Source of the DNA: Macrothele yani
Lineage: Eukaryota > Arthropoda > Arachnida > Araneae > Macrothelidae
DNA length: 64,000 bases
Assembly: GCA_039090855.1 (NCBI GenBank)
Contig: CM077010.1
Location: 48,378,905 to 48,442,904 of the forward strand
Direction: 5' to 3'
Both the position numbers and the translations under genes were made by a program. The notes under the pieces were generated by a model. The model made no database searches, was not told the origin of the DNA, and saw nothing but the letters and a program-made list of their open reading frames with translations. This document shows positions 55,523 to 64,000 of the stretch, piece by piece; the first letter of the stretch is position 1, and the number at the start of each line of letters is the position of its first letter.

Positions 55523-56140
55523 TCTAAAATACTCTTCGACATAAATGGAATCGAAAGTAAAAGAATTTTTCAATCGGATTTTTAGAAGCAAATATGTGGA
55601 ATAAAACGTATTTTAGAATTCGACATCATCTGCATTTACGCCCTCTAGCGGCGAAATTGTACATCGTAAAAAAAAACGAAATAAAGGATCATCATTTGCA
55701 TATTTCAAGCTTCCCAATGCAAAAAGAATTTTTCAAATCAGACTAATAGTTGCAGAGATACCGTGGGTACAGACGGACGGACAAACCGATAACATAAGCA
55801 CAATCTTTTTTTACCAAAGACGTGCTAAAAATAACCTGGGATCTCAAGCCAAGGGTACTAGATTATGAGTCTAGAATGGTTGTCATTGTGTCACGCATTG
55901 TCGAGAAGTCATGAATTTAACTGAAGATGTCATGAAAAGGTCATGAAAAAAGTCATGAATTTGGTTTATTGGAAATCAGTAGACACCCTGTTGAAACATG
56001 ACACTGCAATGATGGAATTCATCACAGAAGATAACTCTGAGATATTGAAGCAGCTGGTGTGAAAAATAAGTGGAAATGGGATTGGTTGAAGGAAGCTGAC
56101 AAAAAAGGATGCAAGTGTATCCCACAAAAAGATTAAAGTA

Positions 56141-57380
56141 CACTGAAGTGTGCCAGAAAAACTGGTACACCAGTCTAATACTTGGTAGGTCCCCCACGGG
56201 AGCACAGGACTGCAGAAATACGATGGGGCATGGACTCCGCTAGCTTCTGGAAATATGCTGTAGGCAATGCACACCATACTTCCTGCAGAGCGTTCCACAA
56301 TTCGGGTGTATTCCGAGGTCTCGGATTCCTGTGTTCGATAGCGCATTTCATGGCATCCCAAATGTGTTCTATCATGTTCAGATCTGGGGACTTGGGTGGG
56401 AATGGCAACACCCCAAATTCAGATGAATGCTCCTCTAACCATAATGTGACGTCCCGACACTTGTGTGGAGGTGCATTGTCCTGTTGGGACAGGCCCAACC
56501 CATCAGCATGAATGCAGGACATCAGCAGGTGTACCTCGTCGGAAAGGATGCGCACATAGCGTTGGCCGGTCACAGATGTTTGGAGACATACCAGGGGTCC
56601 CAGCGAAGTCCAGCTAAACACACCCCATACCATTACGGACTCCCCACCACCACCACCACCACCACCACCCAGTACCGTTCCCTGTCGACAGGCGGGATCC
56701 ATGGCTTCATGGGGTTTGCGCCACACACGAATCCTTTCATCTGCCTGATACAGTTGGAAACATGACTCGTCAGACCAGGCTACTAGTTTCCAGTCATCAA
56801 GTGTCCAGTGCAGGTGTTACCGTACCCAAGCGAGGCACATAGCTCTGTGTCGTGCACCCATCAAGGGGACTCTAGTTAGGTGTCGGCTTCCAAAGCCCAT
56901 ATCGTGCAGGGTACGTTGCACAGTCCAGACGCTGATGCTTGTTGAGGCTCCAGCATTGAATTCCGATGATACCTGTGAGAGTGTTGCACGCCTATCACAT
57001 GAAATGATTCTTGACAGCCGACGATGGTCACGTTCACCCAAGGTCTTTTTATGGCCACACTGGTATCGTAGGTTGGAGGTTTTGCCGGAATTCTTGTAGT
57101 CACGGTACACTCTTGCAATGGTCGTCCATGAAAATCCGAACTTCGTTTCTACCTCCGAAATACTATGGCCCATCTCACGAACACCAACTATGACACCACA
57201 TTGAAAATCGCTTAAATCGTTATTACTTGTCATTCTCATGCCGAAAACAGCTCTGACAGCTGGTAAGGATGTCTATCGCTTTATATAAGCACTGGCTGAC
57301 GCAACCGAGTGCGTGCATAGGTGACATTGCTATGTATTTTGCATAAGCTCGTCTGTACCAGTTTTTCTGACACTTCAGTG
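56141..57380 (-). mobile_element. Tc1-C copy 2, 1240 bp, nearly intact
   Basis: TIRs CACTGAAGTGTGCCAGAAAA (56141) and, read inward from the right, CACTGAAGTGTCAGAAAAAC (57380); TA at 56139-56140 and 57381-57382. It is the least damaged DNA transposon in the window and the sister of 30825-32070. Confidence 0.94.
56175..57239 (-). pseudogene. Tc1-C transposase (DD34E), one nonsense codon
   Basis: A single frame of 355 codons (stop included) runs from MRMTSNNDLSDFQC (57239) to RGGPTKY. In order: two HTH segments (VREMGHSISEVETKFGFSWT; RRATLSQVSSEFNAG), VAWSDESCFQL (first Asp, about 56765), SQQDNAPPH (second Asp, about 56480) and SPDLNMIEHIWDAM (catalytic Glu, about 56380). The only break seen is TAA at 56817-56819, between WVR and HLHWTLDDW. 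A nine-Gly run (56637-56665) is a triplet expansion. Otherwise it looks complete. Confidence 0.9.
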
Positions 57381-57382
57381 TA

Positions 57383-58640
57383 TGTGCAAGTTTCCCTGCA
57401 GGATGTGACTTTGGATTAAGATGTCAGTGGCCCCTGGTATAAAATGATATCAAGACTGGTGAAAGCCTTTTTAAGTATATTTTCTGGCCCTGTAGTTGAA
57501 AGTTTATTTAACGTAATGTATAATATCATTACCTGTTTACCTGTGACAGATCAAGGTTGAGGGTGCACAATTATGAAGCTGTATCTTGTGTATTTATGCT
57601 GAAGTGTTAGGGTAAAACTTGAAGTATCAGATGAAGTGTGAAAATCATGTCTCAAGGCATTTATTGAATTCCAAAAATATTCCAAAAGGAAAAAATTAAA
57701 TGCTGTAGAGGAGCAAAGAAAGTGCTTGCAAACTTACGCCACAACCAAAACTGGCGAAGAAAACAGGGTAAACTAACCATAATACAAGTAAGGAAATCAG
57801 AGTCTGAGCCTACTAATAAAAAACAATTTCCAAAAACCTTAACCCCCCCCAAACTGAACAAACAAATATGAGTGCATACTTGGGAACACAATCAGTAAAT
57901 ATGGCAAAAAGCTTGCCAATACATAAGGCATTCTGTAAACCCATGGGAGGTAAAAATAGTCACTTCCATATTAGTGAGCATGCCAGTCCAGCAAAAAGGA
58001 AGATAGCAGATGAAAAAGTGCAGACCAAAAAGCCAAAATCCAGCCAAATATAAAGCAGTTTTTCAAGACCTGACTAGTAAGTGGTGTTGCAAGTTACATA
58101 TTTGTATAACATTAGCATTTGTATAATTGAGCCTTCATTACCTTTTTGGGAATTCCATACAGTGCAAAAACCCTGAAATAGAGTTAATTTGTACATTTTT
58201 AAAAGAAAAAAATTATATAGGTACATTCTTCAAATTTTAGATTTATGTACATCACTATATGTACATTATACGATTTATGTACGTTGCTTCAAATTTTAGA
58301 TTCATGTATGTCACTATACCCCCCCCCAATTATATCTTATGAGCACCTGTAAAAGTTCAGTCCCGAAGATTTACCCATGCAATAACGGTACTGATCAATT
58401 TATCCTGCCTCCCTCTTTGGCCACAGGCTATCTTACTTGTCACCTCTGCCAATGCATCTTTCACTTTCTTCCTTCTCTGAAGAAATGAAAAACAGTGTAT
58501 ATCTGTTTTGTTCAAAGAAAACCCAAGAGGTGCTAAAAGTTTGTACACAAAAATGAAAGTGCTGTCGTTTAAGACTTTTATTTTGTTGATTTGCTCCATT
58601 TTATTAACAGAGTCCTTTTTTCTATATCAGTTAATGTCAA
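57383..58640. other. Intron sequence, nothing firmly recognised
   Basis: Contains weak ORFs (for example 57868-58053, Lys-rich) without a known domain. A loosely repeated TTCAAATTTTAGATTTATGT / CAAATTTTAGATTCATGT pair at about 58230-58310 suggests a short tandem repeat. Confidence 0.4.
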
Positions 58641-59552
58641 TTAAATTACCATTTTCCATATCTCCCAAGCTTTTTAATGCCACATTGGAAAATGTCTTTC
58701 AATCACTGAACTGGGAAAACAAAGGGATAAAGATTAATGGAGATTATCTAACTCACCTTCGTTTTGCTGATGACGTAGTCATTTTTGCAACTACCCCATC
58801 AGAGCTGCAGAGTATGATCCAGGAACCTGCTGACAAGAGTAAAGAAGTGAGATTAAAAATGAACTTTCAGAAGACAAAAGGGATGTACAATGACAAGAAA
58901 TGAAGATTTACCAATTGATGGAGAAAAAGCTGGAGATAACAGATACACACGTTTATCTTGGACAGCAGATATCAAGTGAGAGTCACATTGATGAAGAAAT
59001 TAATCAGCGTATAAAACTTGCCTGGAGAGCTTTTGGAAGAAACAGTATAATTTTCAAGAGCAATATGCCATTATGTCTTAAAAGAAAAGTGTTTGATCAA
59101 TGCATCCTACCAGTGCTTACGTATGGTGCAGAGACGTGGACCTTAACTAAAATAGACATACAAAGGCTGCAGACAACTCAAAGAAGCATGGAGAGGTGCA
59201 TGCTTGGTGTAACCAGGAGAGATAAGAAGAGGAACTCGTGGATCAGAAAAATGACAAGAGTAGAAGACATCATGATCAGAGTAAAATCCCTGAAATGTCA
59301 ATGGGCTGGACATACTGCCAGAAAGACAGACCATCGATAGACAGCCTAAATTTTTGACTGGATTCCAAAGGACAGGAAAAGACCTAGAAGACCACATGAG
59401 AGATGGGTGGATGGAATTCGAAAGTATGCGGGAGTAACATGGAGGAGACTGGCACAAGACAGACCGTTGTAGAAGAGGCTTGGAGAGACCTTCGTCTAGC
59501 AGTGGATTGATAATGGTTGACAGTGATGATGATGATGATGATGATGATGATA
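58640..59552 (+). mobile_element. LINE-B copy 2: 3' fragment
   Basis: Starts within RT motif B (SPKLFNATLENVFQ, about 58660) and continues through LRFADDVVIFATTPSELQSM (motif C, about 58757), YLGQQISSESHIDEEIN, YGAETWTLTKIDIQRLQTTQ and WIRKMTRVEDIMIRVKSLKC to the 3' end, which finishes in a GAT-repeat tail (59524-59550). Frame broken at about 58900 and 59340. 5' truncated. Confidence 0.9.
59524..59551. repeat. (GAT)n tail of LINE-B copy 2
   Basis: Nine consecutive GAT units form the 3' terminus of the LINE-B copy. The full copy has the complementary tail at 60532-60549. Confidence 0.95.
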
Positions 59553-59559
59553 CTTGAAA

Positions 59560-60500
59560 GACTTCTGTGATTTGCTTAATCTACTGTCACTGCTGTTTAT
59601 CAGTGGAAAGCAAATGGTGCCACTACAGCGAACCCGTGTTCTGTAAGGCATTACAAACTGAGTGATCATGCTAAATGAAGGTTGGTGCACATAACAGACG
59701 TGCCAATTGACATTGCACAAGCCACTGGAACAAATATTTGCACCAGGACGTCCATCAGGAACTGCATGCCCAGAGATATCATGCCACATCAGCTGCACGT
59801 GAATACTACATCACTTCAAGCAATGTAAGGCAACAACTGCAGCAGTGCCTCACTCACTATCTATAGACAACAGAAGAGTGGAAGAGGGTTGTGTGGAGTG
59901 AAAAATCATGCTGTTCACTCTTTCATTCAGATGGATGTATTTGGATGTGATGGCGTTTGCCCAGGGAACGTTGTCAAGTCTGCATTGTTCCTAAAGTCAA
60001 GTTTGGAGGGGGTATATGATGGTGTGAAGCTGTTTTTTTCTAAAAAAGGCTCAGTCCTTTGGGTGTGGTGCTCTCCAGCCTAACAACCAGCAGGTATGAA
60101 AACATTTTGAACAATTCCACTCTACCTATGATGTGGCAGTTCTTCGGCCCAGATACTTGCCTTTTTCAGCAGGTACCTTGCTACAGTGGAAGGTCTGTCC
60201 AGGCCTGGTTTGAGGAGTAGAATGCCAAGGTGTTGAATTTGTGAGCCTAAAGTCTCAAACTAAATCCAACAAAACATCTTTGGAACGAGCTGGAATGCCA
60301 AATCCAATATCAGTTTGATAAGACCTTCCTCTGCGGCAGGTTTGGCAGAAGCTCTGCTGGAGGAAAATTCTGATACAGATCTTCCAGCATCTTGTGAAAA
60401 GCATGCCTATAGAAGAGTCGGCAGCAGCTGTGATGTGGGGTCATGTGTTTGTAGGAGCTGACCGGTTGCGGTTAATGTTACAGTCATACACAGTATTGCT
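59560..60500 (+). mobile_element. Degraded Tc1-like element
   Basis: KRVVWSEKS-like (about 59886), FRWMYLDVMAFAQGT and CLFQQVPCYSGRSVQAWFEE-like readings (about 60150-60215), then SLKSQTKSNKTSLERAGMPN (about 60245), track the order of a vertebrate/insect Tc1 transposase (WSDES; QHDNAP; SPDLNPIE). Heavily mutated; ends not determined. Confidence 0.62.
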
Positions 60501-60531
60501 GAACAAACATGCGATTAATTAATCTAGGTAT

Positions 60532-63500
60532 CATCATCATCATCATCATTGTCAACCATTATCAATCCACTGCTGGACGAAGGTCTCCCCAAGTTTCCTC
60601 CACAACGGTCTGTCTTGTGCCAGTCTCCTCCATGTCACCCCTGCATACTTTGAATTTCATCCACCCATCTCCCATGTGGTCTTCTTCTGGGTCTTTTCCT
60701 GTCCCTTGGAATCCAATCTAAAATTTCGGCTGTCCATCGATGATCTGTCCTTCTGGCAGTATGTCCAGCCCATTGCCATTTCAGGGATTTAACTCTGATC
60801 ATGATGTCTTCCACTCTTGTCATTTTTCGGATCCACGAGTTCCTCTTCTTATCTCTCCTGGTTACACCAAGTATGCACCTCTCCATGCTTCTTTGAGTTG
60901 TCTGCAGCCTTTGTATGTCTCTTTTAGTTAAGGTCCACGTCTCTGCACCATACGTAAGCACTGGAAGGATGCATTGATCAAACACTTTTCTTTTAAGACA
61001 TAATGGCATATTGCTCTTGAAAAATTATGCTGTTTCTTCCAAAAGCTCTCCAGGCAAGTTTTGTACGCCGATTAATTTCTTCATCAATGTGACCCTCACT
61101 TGATATCTGCTGTCCAAGATAAACGTACGTGTCTGTTATCTCCAGCTTTTCTCCATCAATCGATAAATCTTCATTTCTTGTAAAAGCATTGAACATCACT
61201 TTTGTCTTCTGAAAGTTCATTTTTAATCCCACTTCTTTACTCTTGTCAGCAAGTTCCTGGATCATACTCTGCAGCTCTGATGGGCTAGTTGCAAAAATGA
61301 CTACGTCATCAGCAAAACGAAGGTGGGTTAGATAATCTCCATTAATCTTTATCCCCTTGTTTTCCCAGCTCAGCGACTGAAAAACACCCTCCAATGTGGC
61401 ATTAAAGAGCTTCGGAGATATGGTGTCACCTTGTCTCACTCCCTTTCCAATTTTTATGTGTGTTGTATTTTCAAACAGCCTAATCTTTGCACTTGCATTT
61501 TCATAGATGTTATAAATAATATTAATGTATGCATCTTCAATACCGCAGGTTTTCAGAGCCATTGTAACTGCTGATGGTTTCACCGAATCAAAGGCTTTTT
61601 CATAATCGATAAAAGCCATGCACAATGGAAGTTCATATTCTTTTGCTCTTTCAATTAGTTCTCTCAGCACATGGATATGATCTATTGTGCTGTAGCCACT
61701 CCTGAATCCAGCTTGTTCTCTCGGTTGAGCCATGTCCAGTGTTACCTTCAAGCGGTGTGAAAGAACTTTAGTGAAGATTTTATAAACTACTGGATAGGAG
61801 GCTGATAGGTCTGTAGTTTCCGAGATCCTCAATGTCACCTTTCTTATGTAGCAGGATCATTGTAGCGGTGTTCCAATCTTCAGGAATCTTTCCTTCATTA
61901 AGGCATCGAGTGAAAATTTGGGCGAGTACTGTTTCGATTTCTCCACTTGCTTCTTGTATGATGTCTACAGTAATTCCATCTTCTCCTGGAGCTTTTCCCC
62001 GCTTCATGTTCTTGATTGCATGTGCAACTTCTGCTGGAAGGATTGGAGGAACTCTGGTACTGGTATCTTTCATGATGTCTGGAGTGCATGTATCATCCCT
62101 TTCATATAATTTGGAGTAGAAATCTTTCACTCTTGTCAAAATTTCGCCTCTATTTCTTGTTACAGAACCATCTTCTTTTCTCAGTGCCATAATCTGTTTT
62201 CTTCCCTTACTGAGATATCCCTTTGCTATCTTTAGGCTTTGGTTGTTTTCAATTGCTTTCCTCACTAGTTCACAGTTGAATTTTCTTACGTCTTCAGTGA
62301 TACTTTTTCGTACTGTCTTGCATAGCTCTATATATTCCACTTTGGAAGTCACATCTTCTTTAGTTGTCCTCATCTCTCTTCTTTTTTGCATCAACATTTT
62401 CGTTTTTCCTGATAATTTATTTACATGCAACTTGTTCTTAGACCCAGCTAATTTTGTTGCTGTTTCCATAAGAGCTTTGGTTACTTTTCTGTTAACTTCA
62501 GAGATGTCCACTTCTTCCAATGTTAGGCCTTCTAAAGCAGAGAACCTGTTCTTCAGTTCCAACTTGAAGGTATTATGGTGTTTTTTAAGGTTGGTTATGT
62601 CAATAGATTTTGTTTGTCTTATGAGCTTGCCACGTTCAAGTTTAGTGTTGAGGTGCATCTTACATCTCACCAATCTATGGTCACTACCTGTGTTGAACTT
62701 GTTTAGCACACTGCAGTCTTCTATGACGAATTTTTTGTTACACATAATAAAATCAATTTCACTTGTCATCCCATTTGGATGTCTCCATGTCCATTTCCTG
62801 TGTGGCTTTTTCTTGAAGAAGGAGTTCAAGATGAAAAACCCTTCTGCCTCTGCAAACTCAACGAGAGTATTTCCACGCTGGTTTCTGTTGCCGTGACCGA
62901 ATTTACCTACTGAAGTTTCATTCTGTTGCCGTTGCCCTATTTTTGCATTGAAATCTCCCATAATTATTTTGAAGTGCTGCTTACCTTTATTATTTAGATG
63001 ACAAATTTCCTCATAAAATTCTTCAATTTCTTCTTCAGGATGACTTGTGGTGGGTGCATAAGTTTGAATAATCTGAGCCTGGTATCTTCTCGATAGTTGG
63101 ATAACGAGTCGTGCAGCTCTGTCAGAGGAACTTTCAACTTCTACCACTTTATCCTTCAGTTTCTTGTTTATTATAAATCCAACACCACTAGTTCTGCCAG
63201 TATCTGTCCCACGATAGTAGAAGAGATGTCCACTTTTCAGTTCGATGAGATCTTCTCCTTTTCTCCTTACCTCACTTAGCCCCACAATGTCCCACTTGAT
63301 CCTTTGTAGTTCCTCTTCCAATTCAAGAAGCCTTGAATCAGAAGATAGGAGCGTCCATTGTACGTTGCCAAGGTCAGCATCAGATGGCAGCCTAGTCCGG
63401 TCCTCCGGGGATTCTTAGCACCCTCTGCCTTCATGTCGCACTGGCCGCTGCCTTGGCCAGGTACATTCCAGCTGCCGGAGACTGAGGGCCAAGATTTAAG

Positions 63501-63721
63501 TTGTGGAGTCATTTTGGAGGGGTTTGGCCATAACTCACCACGCTGGCCAAGCGGGTTGGTGAGTGTGGGATAGCATTTCCTCTGATCCCGATGGTATAGT
63601 TATACCGCTATTGGCGGTCGTCAGAGCCCCTTTAGTGGGAACAGGATGCACCACGAGAAGGCGGGGTTGACATTTGTCAAGGAGAGGCTGTGATGTTACG
63701 CATCACCTGACCTTACATCCC
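60532..63721 (-). mobile_element. LINE-B copy 1: RTE-like non-LTR retrotransposon, near full length
   Basis: Flanked by a perfect 11-bp target duplication AATCTAGGTAT (60521-60531 and 63722-63732). The 3' end is a GAT-repeat tail rather than poly(A), as in RTE-type LINEs. At 3.19 kb with a single long endonuclease-RT region, it matches the compact RTE layout. It appears to be the reference copy for the fragments at 28695, 50650 and 58640. Confidence 0.92.
60635..63437 (-). pseudogene. RTE-like endonuclease/reverse transcriptase, three frameshifts
   Basis: Begins near 63437 with MLTLATYNGRS; a 1-base shift follows, then LEEELQRIKWDIVGLSEVRR (about 63320), TDTGRTSGVGFIINKK (about 63220), YAPTTSHPEEEIEEFYEEIC, GDFNAKIGQ (about 62950) and GSDHRLVRCK complete the AP endonuclease. 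RT: GKAPGEDGITVDII (about 61990), AFIDYEKAFDSVK (motif A, about 61610), GVRQGDTISPKLFN (motif B, about 61440) and LRFADDVVIFA (motif C, about 61325). The C-terminal WIRKMTRVEDIMIRVKSLKW is followed by RWVDEI. Shifts at about 63390, 61810 and 61005; 513 codons are open in the middle. Confidence 0.9.
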
Positions 63722-63732
63722 AATCTAGGTAT

Positions 63733-64000
63733 ATTCAAAGCAAATTCAGAATTTATGTTCTGCTTGCTTTGAGTATTCTATCGATTTCTCATGTATTATG
63801 AGAAATATTTCTTCCTTCATTAATTAATCCATCCCTGCATTATTTGTGTGCTCCTTGAAAACTTTAAAAGTACTTGGAAAAGTTTAAGACTCCATAAATA
63901 GTACTTGATATACACCGGCATGCAAAAATTAAGGACGAGACGGTTTTCGAATGTAACGTCGTGCAGAAGTGCTCCACGTCAACTCAAATCATACCATAAG
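63733..64000. other. Window-end sequence; possible start of another DNA transposon
   Basis: After TA at about 63910, CACCGGCATGCAAAAATTAA followed by GGACG resembles a Tc1/mariner-type terminus, but the partner end lies outside the window. Confidence 0.3.

Larger units (their letters stand above)
53700..55750 (+). repeat. Trimeric satellite array with CGCCCCCTGGYGG motif
   Basis: About 13 sub-units of roughly 152 bp, each with AATTTTTCAAATCGGA and TTAGAAGCAGAGATA followed by a GCCCCCTRGCGG-type box. Ten boxes are visible, near 53772, 53932, 54079, 54230, 54389, 54536, 54686, 54846, 54994 and 55639. Spacings run 160, 147, 151, 159, 147, 150, 160, 148, giving a higher-order period of about 457 bp. 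The array is interrupted by PLE-3. Confidence 0.85.
52057..55990 (+). mobile_element. hAT-like element 2 (3.9 kb), composite
   Basis: Ends CAGGGTGTCTACTGGTCATG (52057) and CAGTAGACACCCTG (55990), flanked by TTGAG / TTGAA (5 bp, one mismatch). Subterminal GTCATGAAAAAGTCATGAA runs occur at both ends. The interior holds a transposase C-terminus, a SINE, a satellite array and a PLE fragment, so much of its length was acquired later. Confidence 0.83.

Noticed and set aside
57868..58053. 61-codon Lys-rich ORF
   Set aside because: No family motif, short, and in unassigned intron sequence.
59496..59798. Poly-His ORF on the minus strand
   Set aside because: Produced by the GAT-repeat tail of LINE-B read in antisense.
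1..64000. LTR retrotransposons, endogenous viruses, CRISPR arrays, bacterial operons
   Set aside because: No paired LTRs, gag/protease/integrase motifs, viral genes, spaced palindromic arrays or prokaryotic gene organisation were seen.
63911..64000. New Tc1-like element at the window end
   Set aside because: Only one possible terminus is visible; kept as a low-confidence remark rather than an element.

Overview
This is animal nuclear DNA, most probably from an invertebrate and plausibly an arthropod. It has spliced coding exons with GT/AG boundaries, long AT-rich introns, tRNA-derived SINEs, and many Tc1/mariner, pogo/Tigger, hAT, LINE and Penelope-like elements. No bacterial operons, CRISPR arrays, rRNA genes, LTR retroelements or viral copies were seen. 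The species cannot be named from this window.

The only host gene recognised lies on the + strand and spans nearly the whole window. It is the Rab5 guanine-nucleotide exchange factor Rabex-5 (RABGEF1). Four internal exons are visible (5750-5995, 20678-20908, 36826-37082, 50095-50337). Their phases join correctly, and together they encode the helical bundle, the VPS9 catalytic core and the start of the C-terminal coiled coil. The upstream exons (A20 zinc finger, ubiquitin-binding helix) and the last exon(s) lie outside the window or were not recognised. The introns are about 14.7, 15.9 and 13.0 kb, and transposable elements account for most of them.

Layout: 1-5090 is a LINE (here LINE-A) interrupted by a mariner and by a head-to-head pair of Penelope-like element (PLE) ends. 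Exon A follows, with a decayed partial tandem duplicate beside it. 6277-16597 is a three-level nest: a Tigger-like element contains a pogo-like element, which contains a 5.86 kb palindromic foldback element. 17461-18750 is a second mariner. After exon B come a hAT-type MITE, a SETMAR-like mariner, a Tc1 element carrying a hAT-like insertion, another mariner, a second Tc1, a fragment of an RTE-like LINE (LINE-B) and a mariner carrying a Tc1 (21.2-32.2 kb). A truncated mariner lies before exon C. After exon C there is a longer PLE (37237-39679), then a minus-strand LINE-A copy split by a 3.06 kb hAT-like transposon. Past exon D the last intron holds SINEs, a second hAT-like element carrying a trimeric satellite array and a PLE fragment, a nearly intact Tc1, and LINE-B copies including one with a clear target-site duplication.

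The most notable observations are: PLE ends carrying hammerhead-ribozyme cores, in two families; a PLE palindrome whose 41-bp centre was copied from DNA lying downstream of the insertion; a satellite with a strict 160/147/151-bp higher-order rhythm built on a CTCF-like motif; hAT-like elements with 5-bp rather than 8-bp target duplications, checked against pre-insertion sequence; and a tandem duplication that copied a host exon together with the tip of a Tigger element. Nearly all element-encoded proteins are broken. The Tc1 at 56141-57380 is closest to intact, with a single visible nonsense codon.
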